From Petrosia ficiformis (lineage: Eukaryota; Porifera; Demospongiae; Haplosclerida; Petrosiidae), in the NCBI GenBank assembly GCA_947044365.1, contig OX345641.1:5178460-5242459 (forward strand): a stretch of 64,000 nucleotides of DNA, given 5' to 3'. Position 1 is the stretch's first letter. Each line of letters starts with the position of its first letter. The notes beneath the pieces were generated by a model. It ran no database searches. It was not told the origin of the DNA and was given only the letters and a program-made list of their open reading frames with translations. The position numbers and the translations under genes are program-made. Positions 23,445 through 33,660 of this stretch are shown piece by piece.

Positions 23445-24675
23445 CTTTGCCTTATTCTGTTTGGAATCCACCAGCCCTATAGTGTGTGGCTGACTTTCGA
23501 TGTGAATGCATATGTAGTGATAATGCTTCTCTACTACAAGAAAGCTATTACGAAATTGTTGTTCTCAATTGAGAATATCTAGTAGTTGATCTGTTGAACT
23601 TGTAGAGTGTCTACCATCAAGCAGTGATCTAATCTTAGGGGTGAGGCACACTAATGAATCTCCATTAATCTCTACCACCTTATCTAAGACATGAAAAGCG
23701 TAATCTCCAACTGTTGAACGCGGCGGTTGCACCCTGTCTGTTATTTTTAAGCCAATGTCAGAAAACTGCCTTAACCACATCTCATCAGCAATGTCATCCA
23801 TCCAGTTGATAAGTACAAGAAACAGTTTTACCATATAAATTATTCAAAGCACACAAACCACATAGATTTGACTGACCTTGAGATTGCATCCATATTGGTG
23901 AATTTAATATGTGGACATGATTCTGAACATTTTTCGGTACTTGATGACCTATGACACATGCAGCATAGCGGATATTGGTTGAAAGATTGGTTTTCTCGGA
24001 GGAACTTAATTGTGACCAAAGTTGAAGGCTTTCCCTTGCACATGTAACTATTTGTTCTGGAATGTTTTGCTGCGTTAGACCACATACAAGTGAGGCAAGA
24101 CGCTGTGTGGACAAAACAGCAAGGTTTGAAGTAGGGGACATAAAGAATAATTGCTCAGGAAAAGTTGTAGTAGCTCTCAACATTATTGAACTTTTATGCT
24201 TTCAATTTTTTTTCCTTTTGCTCCCAATGACCTATGTGATGATTGTTTGCCGGGTAACTTCATAGATAACATAGAACTATGCTTTGATCTCTTTACTGGA
24301 GGTTCAAAACTACATTCTTCATCTTCCTTCTGTCTCTTGCTTGTATTTTCATTAAATATTTCACTCCCCATAACTTCGGTATTTGGAGGATTATCACCTT
24401 TTGTTGCAATGAAGAATCCACAGGATTTTCCAGCTCTTTCATACCACTCCTTGCAGCATATATGTTGGCAAGGTTTCAGGAGTTGAATGCAATGTACACA
24501 TGAATGTGATACAATTAAAAAAGACGGCAATTCTTTCCTGTGGATAGAGAATGAGAAGATTTGGGTGTTTTGAATCCGTGATTCTTCCCATATCTGTTCC
24601 AGATAAATAATGCGAGAACTTTAACTCATTTAAAGCACCAACAATCAAAGAATATCTAATGGAACTGAATATCAC
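23445..24675 (-). pseudogene. RING-like plus Josephin (ataxin-3)-like protease 5' part of the same gene, frame-broken
   Basis: The Josephin deubiquitinase signature is visible in pieces. LCGLCALNNL (proposed catalytic Cys codon at 23,860-23,862) matches the spacing of the Josephin LC-x4-LNN motif. An IADEMWLRQ helix and GDYAFHVLDK follow. In the exon 23,445-23,563, KHYHYICI (His at 23,517-23,519) and GLVDSK fit the family's catalytic His and Asn/Asp segments. A duplicated ATCC at 23,796-23,803 breaks the frame; removing four bases makes QLDDIADEMW continuous. A TGA at 23,565-23,567 falls inside a possible 51-nt GT..AG intron (23,564-23,614). Upstream, 24,186-24,530 has a Cys/His cluster CVHC-x6-CQHICC resembling half of a RING finger, then a basic, Lys-rich linker. 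A further one-base shift lies near 24,190, after a poly-A run. The exon ends at 23,445 in phase 0 and joins 23,347 in phase. Confidence 0.55.
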
Positions 24676-25915
24676 TAACTGGCATGGCTATTATTACATG
24701 TTCAAGTTGTCTGGTTAGGGAGAAACTGAATATCACTAACTGGCATGGCTATTATTACATGTTCAAGTGTTTTGGTTAGTGCGAAACTGAATATCACTAC
24801 CTGGCATGGCTATTATTACATGTTCAATTGTTCTGGTTAGTGAGAAACTCAATATCACTAACTGGTATGGCTATTATCACATGTTCAAGTGTTCTGGTTA
24901 GTGAGAAACTGAATATCACTAACTGGCATGGCTATTATTACATGTTCAAGTTGTCTGGTTAGTGAGAAACTGAATATCACTAACTGGCATGGCTATTATT
25001 ACATGTTCAAGTGTTCTGGTTAGTGAGAAATTGAATATCACTAACTGGCATGGCTGTTTTATTTGAAATCTGTAGCCAAGTAAACTAAATCACACTAACT
25101 GGCATGGCTATTATTACATGTTCAAGTGTTCTGGTTAGTGAGAAACTCAATATCACTAACTAGCATGGCCATTAACTAACTGGCATGGCTATTATTACAT
25201 GTTCAAGTGTTCTGGTTAGTGAGAAACTCAATATCACTAACTGGCATGGCTATTATTACATGTTCAAGTGTTCTGGTTAGTGAGAAACTCAATATCACTA
25301 ACTAGCATGGCCATTAACTAACTGGCATGGCTATTATTACATGTTCAAGTGTTCTGGTTAGTGAGAAACTCAATATCACTAACTGGCATGGCTATTATTA
25401 CATGTTCAAGTGTTCTGGTTAGTGAGAAACTCAATATCACTAACTAGCATGGCCATTAACTAACTGGCATGGCTATTATTACATGTTCAAGTGTTCTGGT
25501 TAGTGAGAAACTCAATATCACTAACTGGCATGGCTATTATTACATGTTCAAGTGTTCTGGTAAGTGAAAAACTGAATATCACTAACTGGCATGGCTATTG
25601 TTACATGTTCAAGTGTTCTGGTTAGTGAGAAATTGAATATCACTAACTGGCATGGCTGTTTTATTTGAAATCTGTAGCCAAGTAAACTAAATCACACTAA
25701 CTGGCATGGCTATTGTTACATGTTCAAGTGTTCTGGTTAGTGAGAAATTGAATATCACTAACTGGCATGGCTGTTTTATTTGAAATCTGTAGCCAAGTAA
25801 ACTAAATCACACTAACTGGCATGGCTATTGTTACATGTTCAAGTGTTCTGGTTAGTGAGAAATTGAATGTCACTAACTGGCATGGCTGTTTTATTTGAAA
25901 TCTGTAAACTAAATT
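24667..25915 (+). repeat. Tandem array of 61-bp repeats derived from the TIR
   Basis: Units begin GAATATCACTAACTGGCATGG and recur every 61 bp (24,667; 24,728; 24,789; 24,850 and onward). Each unit carries CACTAACTGGCATGGC, nearly the reverse complement of the TIR segment GCCGTGCCAGTTAGTG, and CTGGTTAGTG, a direct copy of the second TIR sub-motif. Two higher-order periods are superimposed: 142 bp marked by TAGCATGGCCATTAAC at 25,161, 25,303 and 25,445, and 115 bp marked by GGCTGTTTTATTTG at 25,654, 25,769 and 25,884. It sits between the protease gene's 5' end and the right TIR. Confidence 0.93.
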
Positions 25916-26091
25916 ACTAACATGTTGCCAAATCCAGACTTAAAATGCTAACAAGGCTATACTTGTTCTTGTTAGCTATCCTTTTATCTGCATCAGTTCA
26001 GGTCGAGCCGAGTCGAGCGCTCTAGCTAGCTTGAATAATTAATAAGGGCGTGACATTAGATTTATCAAAAGAGGCGTGTCAAAGTTTTTTA
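25916..26091. other. Right subterminal region of the transposon
   Basis: Non-repetitive spacer between the 61-bp array and the right TIR. It contains a GC-rich patch with GTCGAGCCGAGTCGAGCG near 26,002-26,020 and a nearby GCTAGCTAGAGC-type inverted sequence. No open frame was recognised. It is upstream of the minus-strand protease gene if that gene starts beyond the array, but I see no definite promoter. Confidence 0.5.
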
Positions 26092-26129
26092 TCCACTAAC
26101 CAGCACGATCACTAACTGGCACGGCACAC
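26092..26129 (-). repeat. Right terminal inverted repeat (38 bp)
   Basis: Reverse complement identical over 38 bp to 20,229-20,266. It ends ...CTGGCACGGCACAC, directly followed by the TAGT target duplication and an in-register satellite unit. Confidence 0.95.
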
Positions 26130-28327
26130 TAGTGGACTCCTAATGGGTCCTCTTGGACTTCTTATTGGTCCTAGTTGAATTCTATTGGGTCGTAATGGAC
26201 TCCTATTGGGTCCTAGTGGAGTCCTTATGGGTCCTAATGTATTCCTTATGGGTCCTAGTGGACACCTAATGGGTCCTAGTGGAGTACTAATGGGGCCTAG
26301 TGGACTCCTATTGGGTCATAGTGGACTCCTTATTGGTCCCAATGGACGCAAGAACTGTCTTAGTGGACTCCTAATTGGTCCTAGAAGATTCATCATTGGT
26401 CCTATTGGACTCCTATTGGGTCCTAGTGGACACTTATTTAGTCCTGGAGGACTGCTTATTGGACCTAGTGGAGTACTATTGGGTCCTTATTGACTCCTAT
26501 TGGGTCCTAAAGGACTCTTTCTGGGTCCTATTGTATTTCTAATGGGTCTTAGTGGACTCCTGTTTGGTCCTCATGGACTCCTTTTGGCATATAGTGGAAT
26601 CATAATGAGTCCTGGTGGACTCCTAATGTGTGATTGTGGAGTCCTATTGAGTCCTACTGGACTCCTTATGGGTCCTAGAGGAATCCGTTTGTGTCCTAGT
26701 TAACGCCTAATTGGTCCTAATGGTCACATAACGGGTCTTATTGGACTCCTATTGGTTCCTAGTGAACTCCTATTGGGTCATGGTGGAATCCTATTTGGTC
26801 CTAGGTGACTCGTAATGGGTCATAATGGACTCCTAATGGGTCCTAGTGGAGTCCTATAGTGTCCTATTGGACTCCTCATGGGTCCTTGTGGAATCCTAAT
26901 GGGAGCTATTGGACTCATAATGGGTGCAAGTGGACTCCTTATAGGTCCTAGTGAGCACCTATTGGGTCCTAATGGACTCCTTATTGGTCCTACAGGACTA
27001 GAATTGGGTCCAGAGGACACTTATTGGGTCCTATTACATACCTAATGGTTCCTATTGGACTCCTATTGGGTCCCAGTGGACTCCTATTGGGTCTTAGTTT
27101 ACTCCTATTGTGTTATAGCGGACTTCATATGGGTCCCAGTGGACTCCTAATTGGTCCTAACGGAGTCGTATTGTGTACTATTGGACACTTCATGGGTCCT
27201 AGAGGACACATTATGGGTCCTAGTGGACTCTTAATGGGTCCTTGTGGACTCATTATTGGTCCTAGTGGAGTCCTAATGGACTCCTTATGGGTCCTTGTGA
27301 ACTACTAATTGGTTCTAGTGGACCCACTATTGGTCCTAGTGGAGTCCTTATTGGTGCTAGTGGACTCCTATTGAGTCCTGGAGGACACCTATTGGGTGCT
27401 ATTGGACTTATAATTGGTCCCAGTGGACTCCTAATGGGTCCTAATGGAGTACTTTTGGTTCCTATTGGGCTCTTCATGGGTCCTGGAGGACTAATTATGG
27501 GTCCTAATGGATTCCTAATGGATCCTAGATAAGTCTTTATTGTTCCTATGGGGTCCTAATGGAGTCCCATTGCGTCTTAGTGGACTCCTTATGGGTCCTA
27601 ATGTATTCCTAATGGGTCCTAATGGACTTCTAATGGGTCCTAGTGGACTCCTAATGGGTCCTAACGGAGTCGTATTGTGTACTATTGGACACTTCATGGG
27701 TCCTAGAGGACACATTATGGGTCCTAGTGGACTCTTAATGGGTCCTTGTGGACTCATTATTGGTCCTAGTGGAGTCCTAATGGACTCCTTATGGGTCCTT
27801 GTGAACTACTAATTGGTCCTAGTGGACCCACTATTGGTCCTAGTGGAGTCCTTATTGGTGCTAGTGGACTCCTATTGAGTCCTGGAGGACACCTATTGGG
27901 TGCTATTGGACTTATAATTGGTCCCAGTGGACTCCTAATGGGTCCTAATGGAGTACTTTTGGTTCCTATTGGGCTCTTCATGGGTCCTGGAGGACTAATT
28001 ATGGGTCCTAATGGATTCCTAATGGATCCTAGATAACTCTTTATTGTTCCTATGGGGTCCTAATGGAGTCCCATTGCGTCTTAGTGGACTCCTTATGGGT
28101 CCTAATGTATTCCTAATGGGTCCTAATGGACTTCTAATGGGTCCTAGGGGACTCCTAATGGGTCCTAATGTCTCCTATTGTGACCTTGTGGACACCTTAT
28201 GGGTCCTAATGTATTCCTAATTGGTCCTAATGGACTCCAAATGGGTTCTAGTGGAGTACTATTGGGCCCTAGTGGACTCCTTATTGGTCCTAATGGACTC
28301 AAGATGAGTCCTAGTGGACTCCTAATG
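26130..28327 (+). repeat. 21-bp minisatellite, forward polarity, block B
   Basis: Continuation of block A after the transposon, same polarity. Order and identity of variant units from about 26,170 to 27,300 follow those of about 3,630-4,800 (for example GAATTCTATTGGGTC, the ATTCATCATTGG unit, GCATATAGTGGAATC and the GTCTTAGTTTACTC unit), so it is a diverged copy of that part of block A. The right edge passes directly into GATA-type repeats after CTCCTAATGG. Confidence 0.95.
27153..28160 (+). repeat. 504-bp (24-unit) tandem duplication
   Basis: TTGGACACTTCATGGG occurs at 27,181 and 27,685, an offset of 504 bp, exactly 24 units. The two copies are almost identical, including the unusual GTCCTAATGGACTCCTTATGG junction and the GATCCTAGATAA unit. 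Near-identity indicates a recent event. Confidence 0.93.
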
Positions 28328-30216
28328 GTAGATAGGTAGATAGGTAGATAGGTAGTTAGTTAGATATGTAGGTAATTTGTCAGATAGATAGATAGACAGA
28401 TAGACCGTAAGTCACACGGAGGGAGGGTCGGACGGAAGGACGGACGGACGGACGAATGGACGGAAGGGCGATTGGGTGGTTGGGCGGTGAGACTGAGAGA
28501 AGGACGGAGGGACAAACAGACTAACGGACAGACGAATGGAGAGACGGATGGATGGACAGACGGACGGACGGACGGAAGGAAGGACAGAAGGACCGAGGGA
28601 CAGACAGAGGGAAGGATAGATAGATAGATAGATAGATAGATAAATATACAGATCGATAGATCGATAGATGGATAGATAGATAGATAGATAGTTAGATAGA
28701 TAAATAGAAAGATAGATAGATGTATAGATAGATAGATAGATAGAAAGATATATAGATAGATGGATATAATGATAGATACATACCTACAATTTTAGATTGA
28801 TATATATGTAAGATAGTTAGATACGTAGATAGATAGATAGGTAGATAAGTAAATAGGTAGCTAGGTAGATAGGTAGAGAGGTAGAGAGTTAGATAATTAG
28901 ATTCGTAGATAGGTAGATAGGTGGATAGGTAGAGAGCTTGATAGGTAGATAGGTAAATATGTAGATATGGAGATAGGTAGATAGGTAGAGGGGTTTTTGG
29001 GTAGATTGTTACGTGGGTATATGAATTGATGGATGGATGGTTGGATGGATAGTTGGATGGAGGGAAGGATGGATGCATGGATAGAAATGTATATAGTTAG
29101 ATAGGTAGATAGTTAAAAAGGTTGATATGTAGATAGGCATATAGTGAGATAGGCAGATATGTTGACAGGTAGACAGGTAGACATGTACACAGGTAGACAG
29201 GTAGATTGGTAAATATGTAGATATGTATATAGGTAGATAGGTAGATAGGTGGATAGGTAGATAGGTAGATAGGTAGATAGGTAGACATGTAGATAGTTAG
29301 ATAAGTAGTTAGATATATCTGTCGATAAGGAGATAGGTAGCTAAGTAGATAGGTAGAGAGGTAGATATGTAGAAAGATAAATAGTTACATAGGTAGATAT
29401 GTAGATAGATAGATAGAAAGACATATGGATAGATAGATAGATAGGTAGATAGATGGATGGATGGATGGATGGATGGATTGATGCGTGGATGAATGGATGG
29501 ATGGATGGATGGATGGATGGATGGATGGATGGATGGATTGATGGATGGATGGATGAATAGATGGATGGATTGATGGATGGATAGAAGGATGGATGGATGG
29601 ATGGATGGATGGATGGATGGATGGATGGATAGATAGATAGATAGATAGTTAGATATATGGATAGATAGATAGATAAATAGATAGTTCGATATAAAGATAG
29701 ATAGAGAGATAGAGATAATGGTAGATACAAACCTACAAATTTAGATTGATCCATATATATGATATCAATATATACGTGTATAGCTTAGTAGTTAGATAGA
29801 CAGAGAGATACATACTTCGTCAGATAAATACATAGATTTAATGTATAGAAAGATAGATAGATATGTAGATAGGTTTACAAATATGTTGATAGGTAGGTAG
29901 GCAGATTGTTAGATAGGTAGATATGTAGACATGTAGACAGGTAGACATGTAAACAGGTAGACAGGTAGATCGGTAGATATGTAGATAAGTAGATCGGTAG
30001 ATATGTAGATAAGTAGATATGTAGATAGGTAGATAGGTAGATAAGTAGATACGCAGATAGGCAGATAGGCCGATAGTTTGATACGTAGATATGTAGACAG
30101 GTAGACAGGTAGACAGATAGACAGATAGACAGGTAAACATTTAGATATGTAGAAAGGTAGACAGATAGATAGATAAATAAATAGATAGATAGATAGAGAG
30201 ATATACAAAAAGGTAA

Positions 30217-30247
<31 letters not shown>

Positions 30248-32734
30248 TATAGATAGGTAGATAGTATTATTGATAGTGACTTACCTACAAATTTATTTTG
30301 ATACATATGTAACAGATCAATACATATAGTTACATACGTATATAGCTTAGTATTTACACACACAGACAGATACATGTGTCGTTAGATAAATAGATAGATT
30401 AGATAGATAGATAGGTATGTAGATTGGTAGATAGGTAGATAGGTTGTTAGGTAAAAAGGTAGATAAGTAGAGAGGTAGCGTTGTAGAGAGATAGAGAGGT
30501 AGAGATTTAGAGAGGTGGAGAGTTAGAGAGTTAGCGAGTTAAAGTGGTAGAGAAGTAGAGAGGTAGATAGGCAGATAGATAGATAGGTAGATTGTTATAT
30601 TGGTAGATTGTTAGATAGGTAGATACTTAGATATATAGAAATGTTGATAGGTAGATAGGTATATATGTAGACAGTTAGACAGGTAGACAAGTAGACAGAT
30701 AGACAGTTAGACAGGTAGACAAGTAGACAGGTAGAGAGGTAGACAGGTAGACATGTAGACAGTTAGATAGGTAGATAGGTAGATAGGCAGATAGGTAGAT
30801 AGGTAGGTAGGTAAATAACTAGATAGGTTGATAGTTAGATATGTAGATGTGTAGATAGCTATAGAGGTAGATACGTACGTATGTAGATAGGTTGATAGGT
30901 ATATAGGTAGATGGGAAGGTAGTTAGATATGTAGGTAAGTAGTCAGATAGATATATAGACAGACAGAGAGACATACAGAAGGACGGAGGGTCGGACGGAA
31001 GGACGGAAGGAAGGACAAACGGAAGGAGGGGCGATTGTGCGCTTGGGTGGTCAGATGGACGGATGGAAGGACAGACGGACAGAAGCAAGGACGGAAGGAT
31101 GGAAGGACAGAGGAATGGAAGGAGGGACGGATAGATAGATAGATAGATAGATAGATAAATATATAGATCGATAGATCGATAGATGGATAGATATATAGAT
31201 AGATAAATAGATAGATATATAAGATAGATAGATAGATATATAGATGGATAGATGGATATATAGATAGAAAGATATATAGATAGATACAAATAATGATAGA
31301 TACATACCTACAATTTTAGATTGATATATATTTAAGATAGGTAGATACGTAGATAGATATATAGGCAGATAATTAGATATGTAGCTAGGTAGCTAGGTAG
31401 ATATGTAGAGTGGTAGAGAGATAGATAGTTCGATATGTAGATAGGTAGATAGGTAGATAGGTAGAGAGGTTGATAGGTAGATAGGTAAATATGTACGTAT
31501 GTAGATATTTAGATAGGTAGAGGGGTTCCTGTGTATGTGGGTACGAATTGTTGAATCGATCGATGAATAGATGGACGGATGGATGGATGGATATATATGT
31601 AGATAGGTAGATAGGTAGATATGTTCATAGGTAGATAGATAAATATGTTGATAGGTAAAGAGGTAAATAGGTTGATAGATACACAGTTAGACATGTAGAG
31701 AGTTAGACCGGCAGACAGGCAGACAGGTAGACATGTAGACAAGTAGGTAGAGAGGTAGATAGGTAGATAAGTAGACAGGTAGACATAGTTAGATAGGTAG
31801 ATAGATTGATAGGTAGATACGTAGATAGGTAGATATGTAGATAGGTTGATAGGTAAATAGGTAGATAGTTAGATAGGTAGATAGGTAGATAGTTAGATAG
31901 GTAGATATCTATATAGGCAGATAGGTAGATAGGCAGATAGGTAGATAGGCAGACTGGTATATAGGTATATCGGTATATATGTAGGTATGTAGATAGGTAG
32001 ATAGGTAAATAGATAGATAGGTAGATAGGTAGATACGCAGATAGGCATATAGTTAGATAGGTAGATATGCAGACATGTAGACTGGTAGACACGTATACAC
32101 GTAGACATGTAAACATTTAGACAGGTAGACATGTAGACAGATAACCAGATAAAGAGAGAGACAGGTAGACAGGTAGACAGGTAGATAGGTAGATAGGTAG
32201 ATAGGTAGATTGGTAGATAGGTAGATACGAAAATAGGCAGATAGGCAGATTGGCAGATAGGCAGTTAGTTTGATAGATAAATATGTAGACAGGTAGACAG
32301 GTAGTCAGGTAGAGAGGTAGACAGGTAGATATATAGACAGGTAGACAGGTAAACCGTTAGACAGGTAGAAGTGAGACAGATAGATAGATATATAGAAAAA
32401 TAGATAAATAGATAGAGTTAAAGATAGATACATACCCCCCATTTTAGATTGATACATATGAAAGGTAGGTATATACGTAAATAGATAGATAGTTAGGTAG
32501 GTAGATATGTAGATAGGTAGATAGGTAGATAGCTAGATAGCTAGAGCAGTTGATAGTTAGATAAGTAGATATGTAGACATGTATATAGGTAGAGGGGTTA
32601 ACGGGTAGATGGGTACGTGGGTAGATGAATAGATGGATGAATGGATGAATGGACGGACGGATGGATGGATAGATGGAGGGATGTATGGATGGCATCATGG
32701 ATCTATGCACGGATGTGTTGGTGAGTGGAGAGAT

Positions 32735-32796
<62 letters not shown>

Positions 32797-33660
32797 GGAT
32801 ATTGATAGTTATATAGCTACAAATTTAGGTTGATACATACGTAAGATATCAATAAATTTAGATACATACATATATAGCTATATAGACAGACAGATACATA
32901 CTTCGTTACAAAAATATATAGATTAGATAAATAGATAGATAAATAAATATGTAGATAGCTAGATGGGTAGATAGAGAGATATAGAGATAGAGAGATAGAT
33001 GAATACCTTGACAGGATAGACAAGATAGACAGGATAGACAAGATAGACAGGAATGAAAGGATAGACAAGATTGAGAGGATAGACAGGATAGAGAGAACAT
33101 ATATACATATACAGATAAATGGATACGTCAAGAGATTCATAAGTACATATGTAGAAACAGACAAACGAACAGACAGAGAAACACTCTGACTGACAGGCAA
33201 ACAGTCAGACAGACTGATATATAGAGAAAAATAGAGTTAGAAATTCGACAGATAGATATATAGATAGATACAAAAATACAATAATTGATAGAACCTGATT
33301 AATATAAATAGATATACTATTGGAAGGATGGATGGATGGATGAATGGGCATTTCATTTAATGAATGGATGAAAGTTTGAATGAATGGATGGAAGAATGGA
33401 GAGATGGATGGATGGATAGATCGATAGATACATAGACAATAAATGTTTAGATACGTAAATAGGTAGATAGATAGAATGATAGTTAGAGAATTAGATGGAA
33501 AAATAGATAGCACACTATATAAATCGATAGATAGATATATATGAAGAATAATTGTGTAGATAATTGTGTACATAAGAATTAGATCCATAGATAAATACAT
33601 GCTTATGTAAAGGGATATAAATAAATACAGGTTTATAAGGAAAGATAGATATATACAGTA
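28328..33660. repeat. Compound tetranucleotide block (GATA, GACA, GATG, GTAGATAG)
   Basis: About 5.3 kb of purine-rich simple repeat on the plus strand: (GATA)n, (GATG)n near 29,455-29,630, GGACGGACGG-type runs near 28,440-28,600 and 30,970-31,130, and long TAGGTAGA stretches. A non-repeat module, GATACATACCTACAA then TTTTAGATTGATA, recurs near 28,775, 29,724, 30,276, 31,298, 32,427 and 32,808, so the block has internal higher-order structure. GAATG/GATAGACAG variants occur near 33,000-33,100. Minus-strand open frames here read only Tyr/Leu/Ser/Thr/Ile/Pro repeats and are not genes. Confidence 0.95.

Larger units (their letters stand above)
20229..26129. mobile_element. Complete DNA transposon, 5,901 bp, 38-bp perfect TIRs, TAGT target duplication
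   Basis: The element is bounded by perfect 38-bp inverted repeats starting GTGTGCCGTGCCAGTTAGTG and a 4-bp target duplication, and it interrupts the satellite cleanly. Inside, from left to right, are an AT-rich subterminal region, a spliced minus-strand gene with Ulp1/SENP-like and Josephin-like protease domains, and a 1.25-kb array of TIR-derived 61-bp repeats next to the right end. I recognised no transposase, so it is either non-autonomous, carrying captured host-type exons, or uses an unfamiliar enzyme. A 4-bp duplication is known in several eukaryotic superfamilies (for example Sola and Chapaev) and does not fit the 8-9 bp of Zisupton/KDZ or mutator-like elements, which are otherwise known to carry Ulp1 domains. 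Superfamily is unassigned. Confidence 0.9.

Noticed and set aside
23565..23567. TGA as a definite inactivating stop in the Josephin-like domain
   Set aside because: It lies inside a possible 51-nt GT..AG intron (23,564-23,614) that restores frame and protein similarity, so it may not be in the coding sequence. Other frame breaks remain.
29875..30375. Tyr/Leu/Ser/Thr/Ile-rich minus-strand frames in the tetranucleotide block
   Set aside because: Direct translation of (CTAT)n- and CTACCTAT-type simple repeat. Overlapping frames are equally open.
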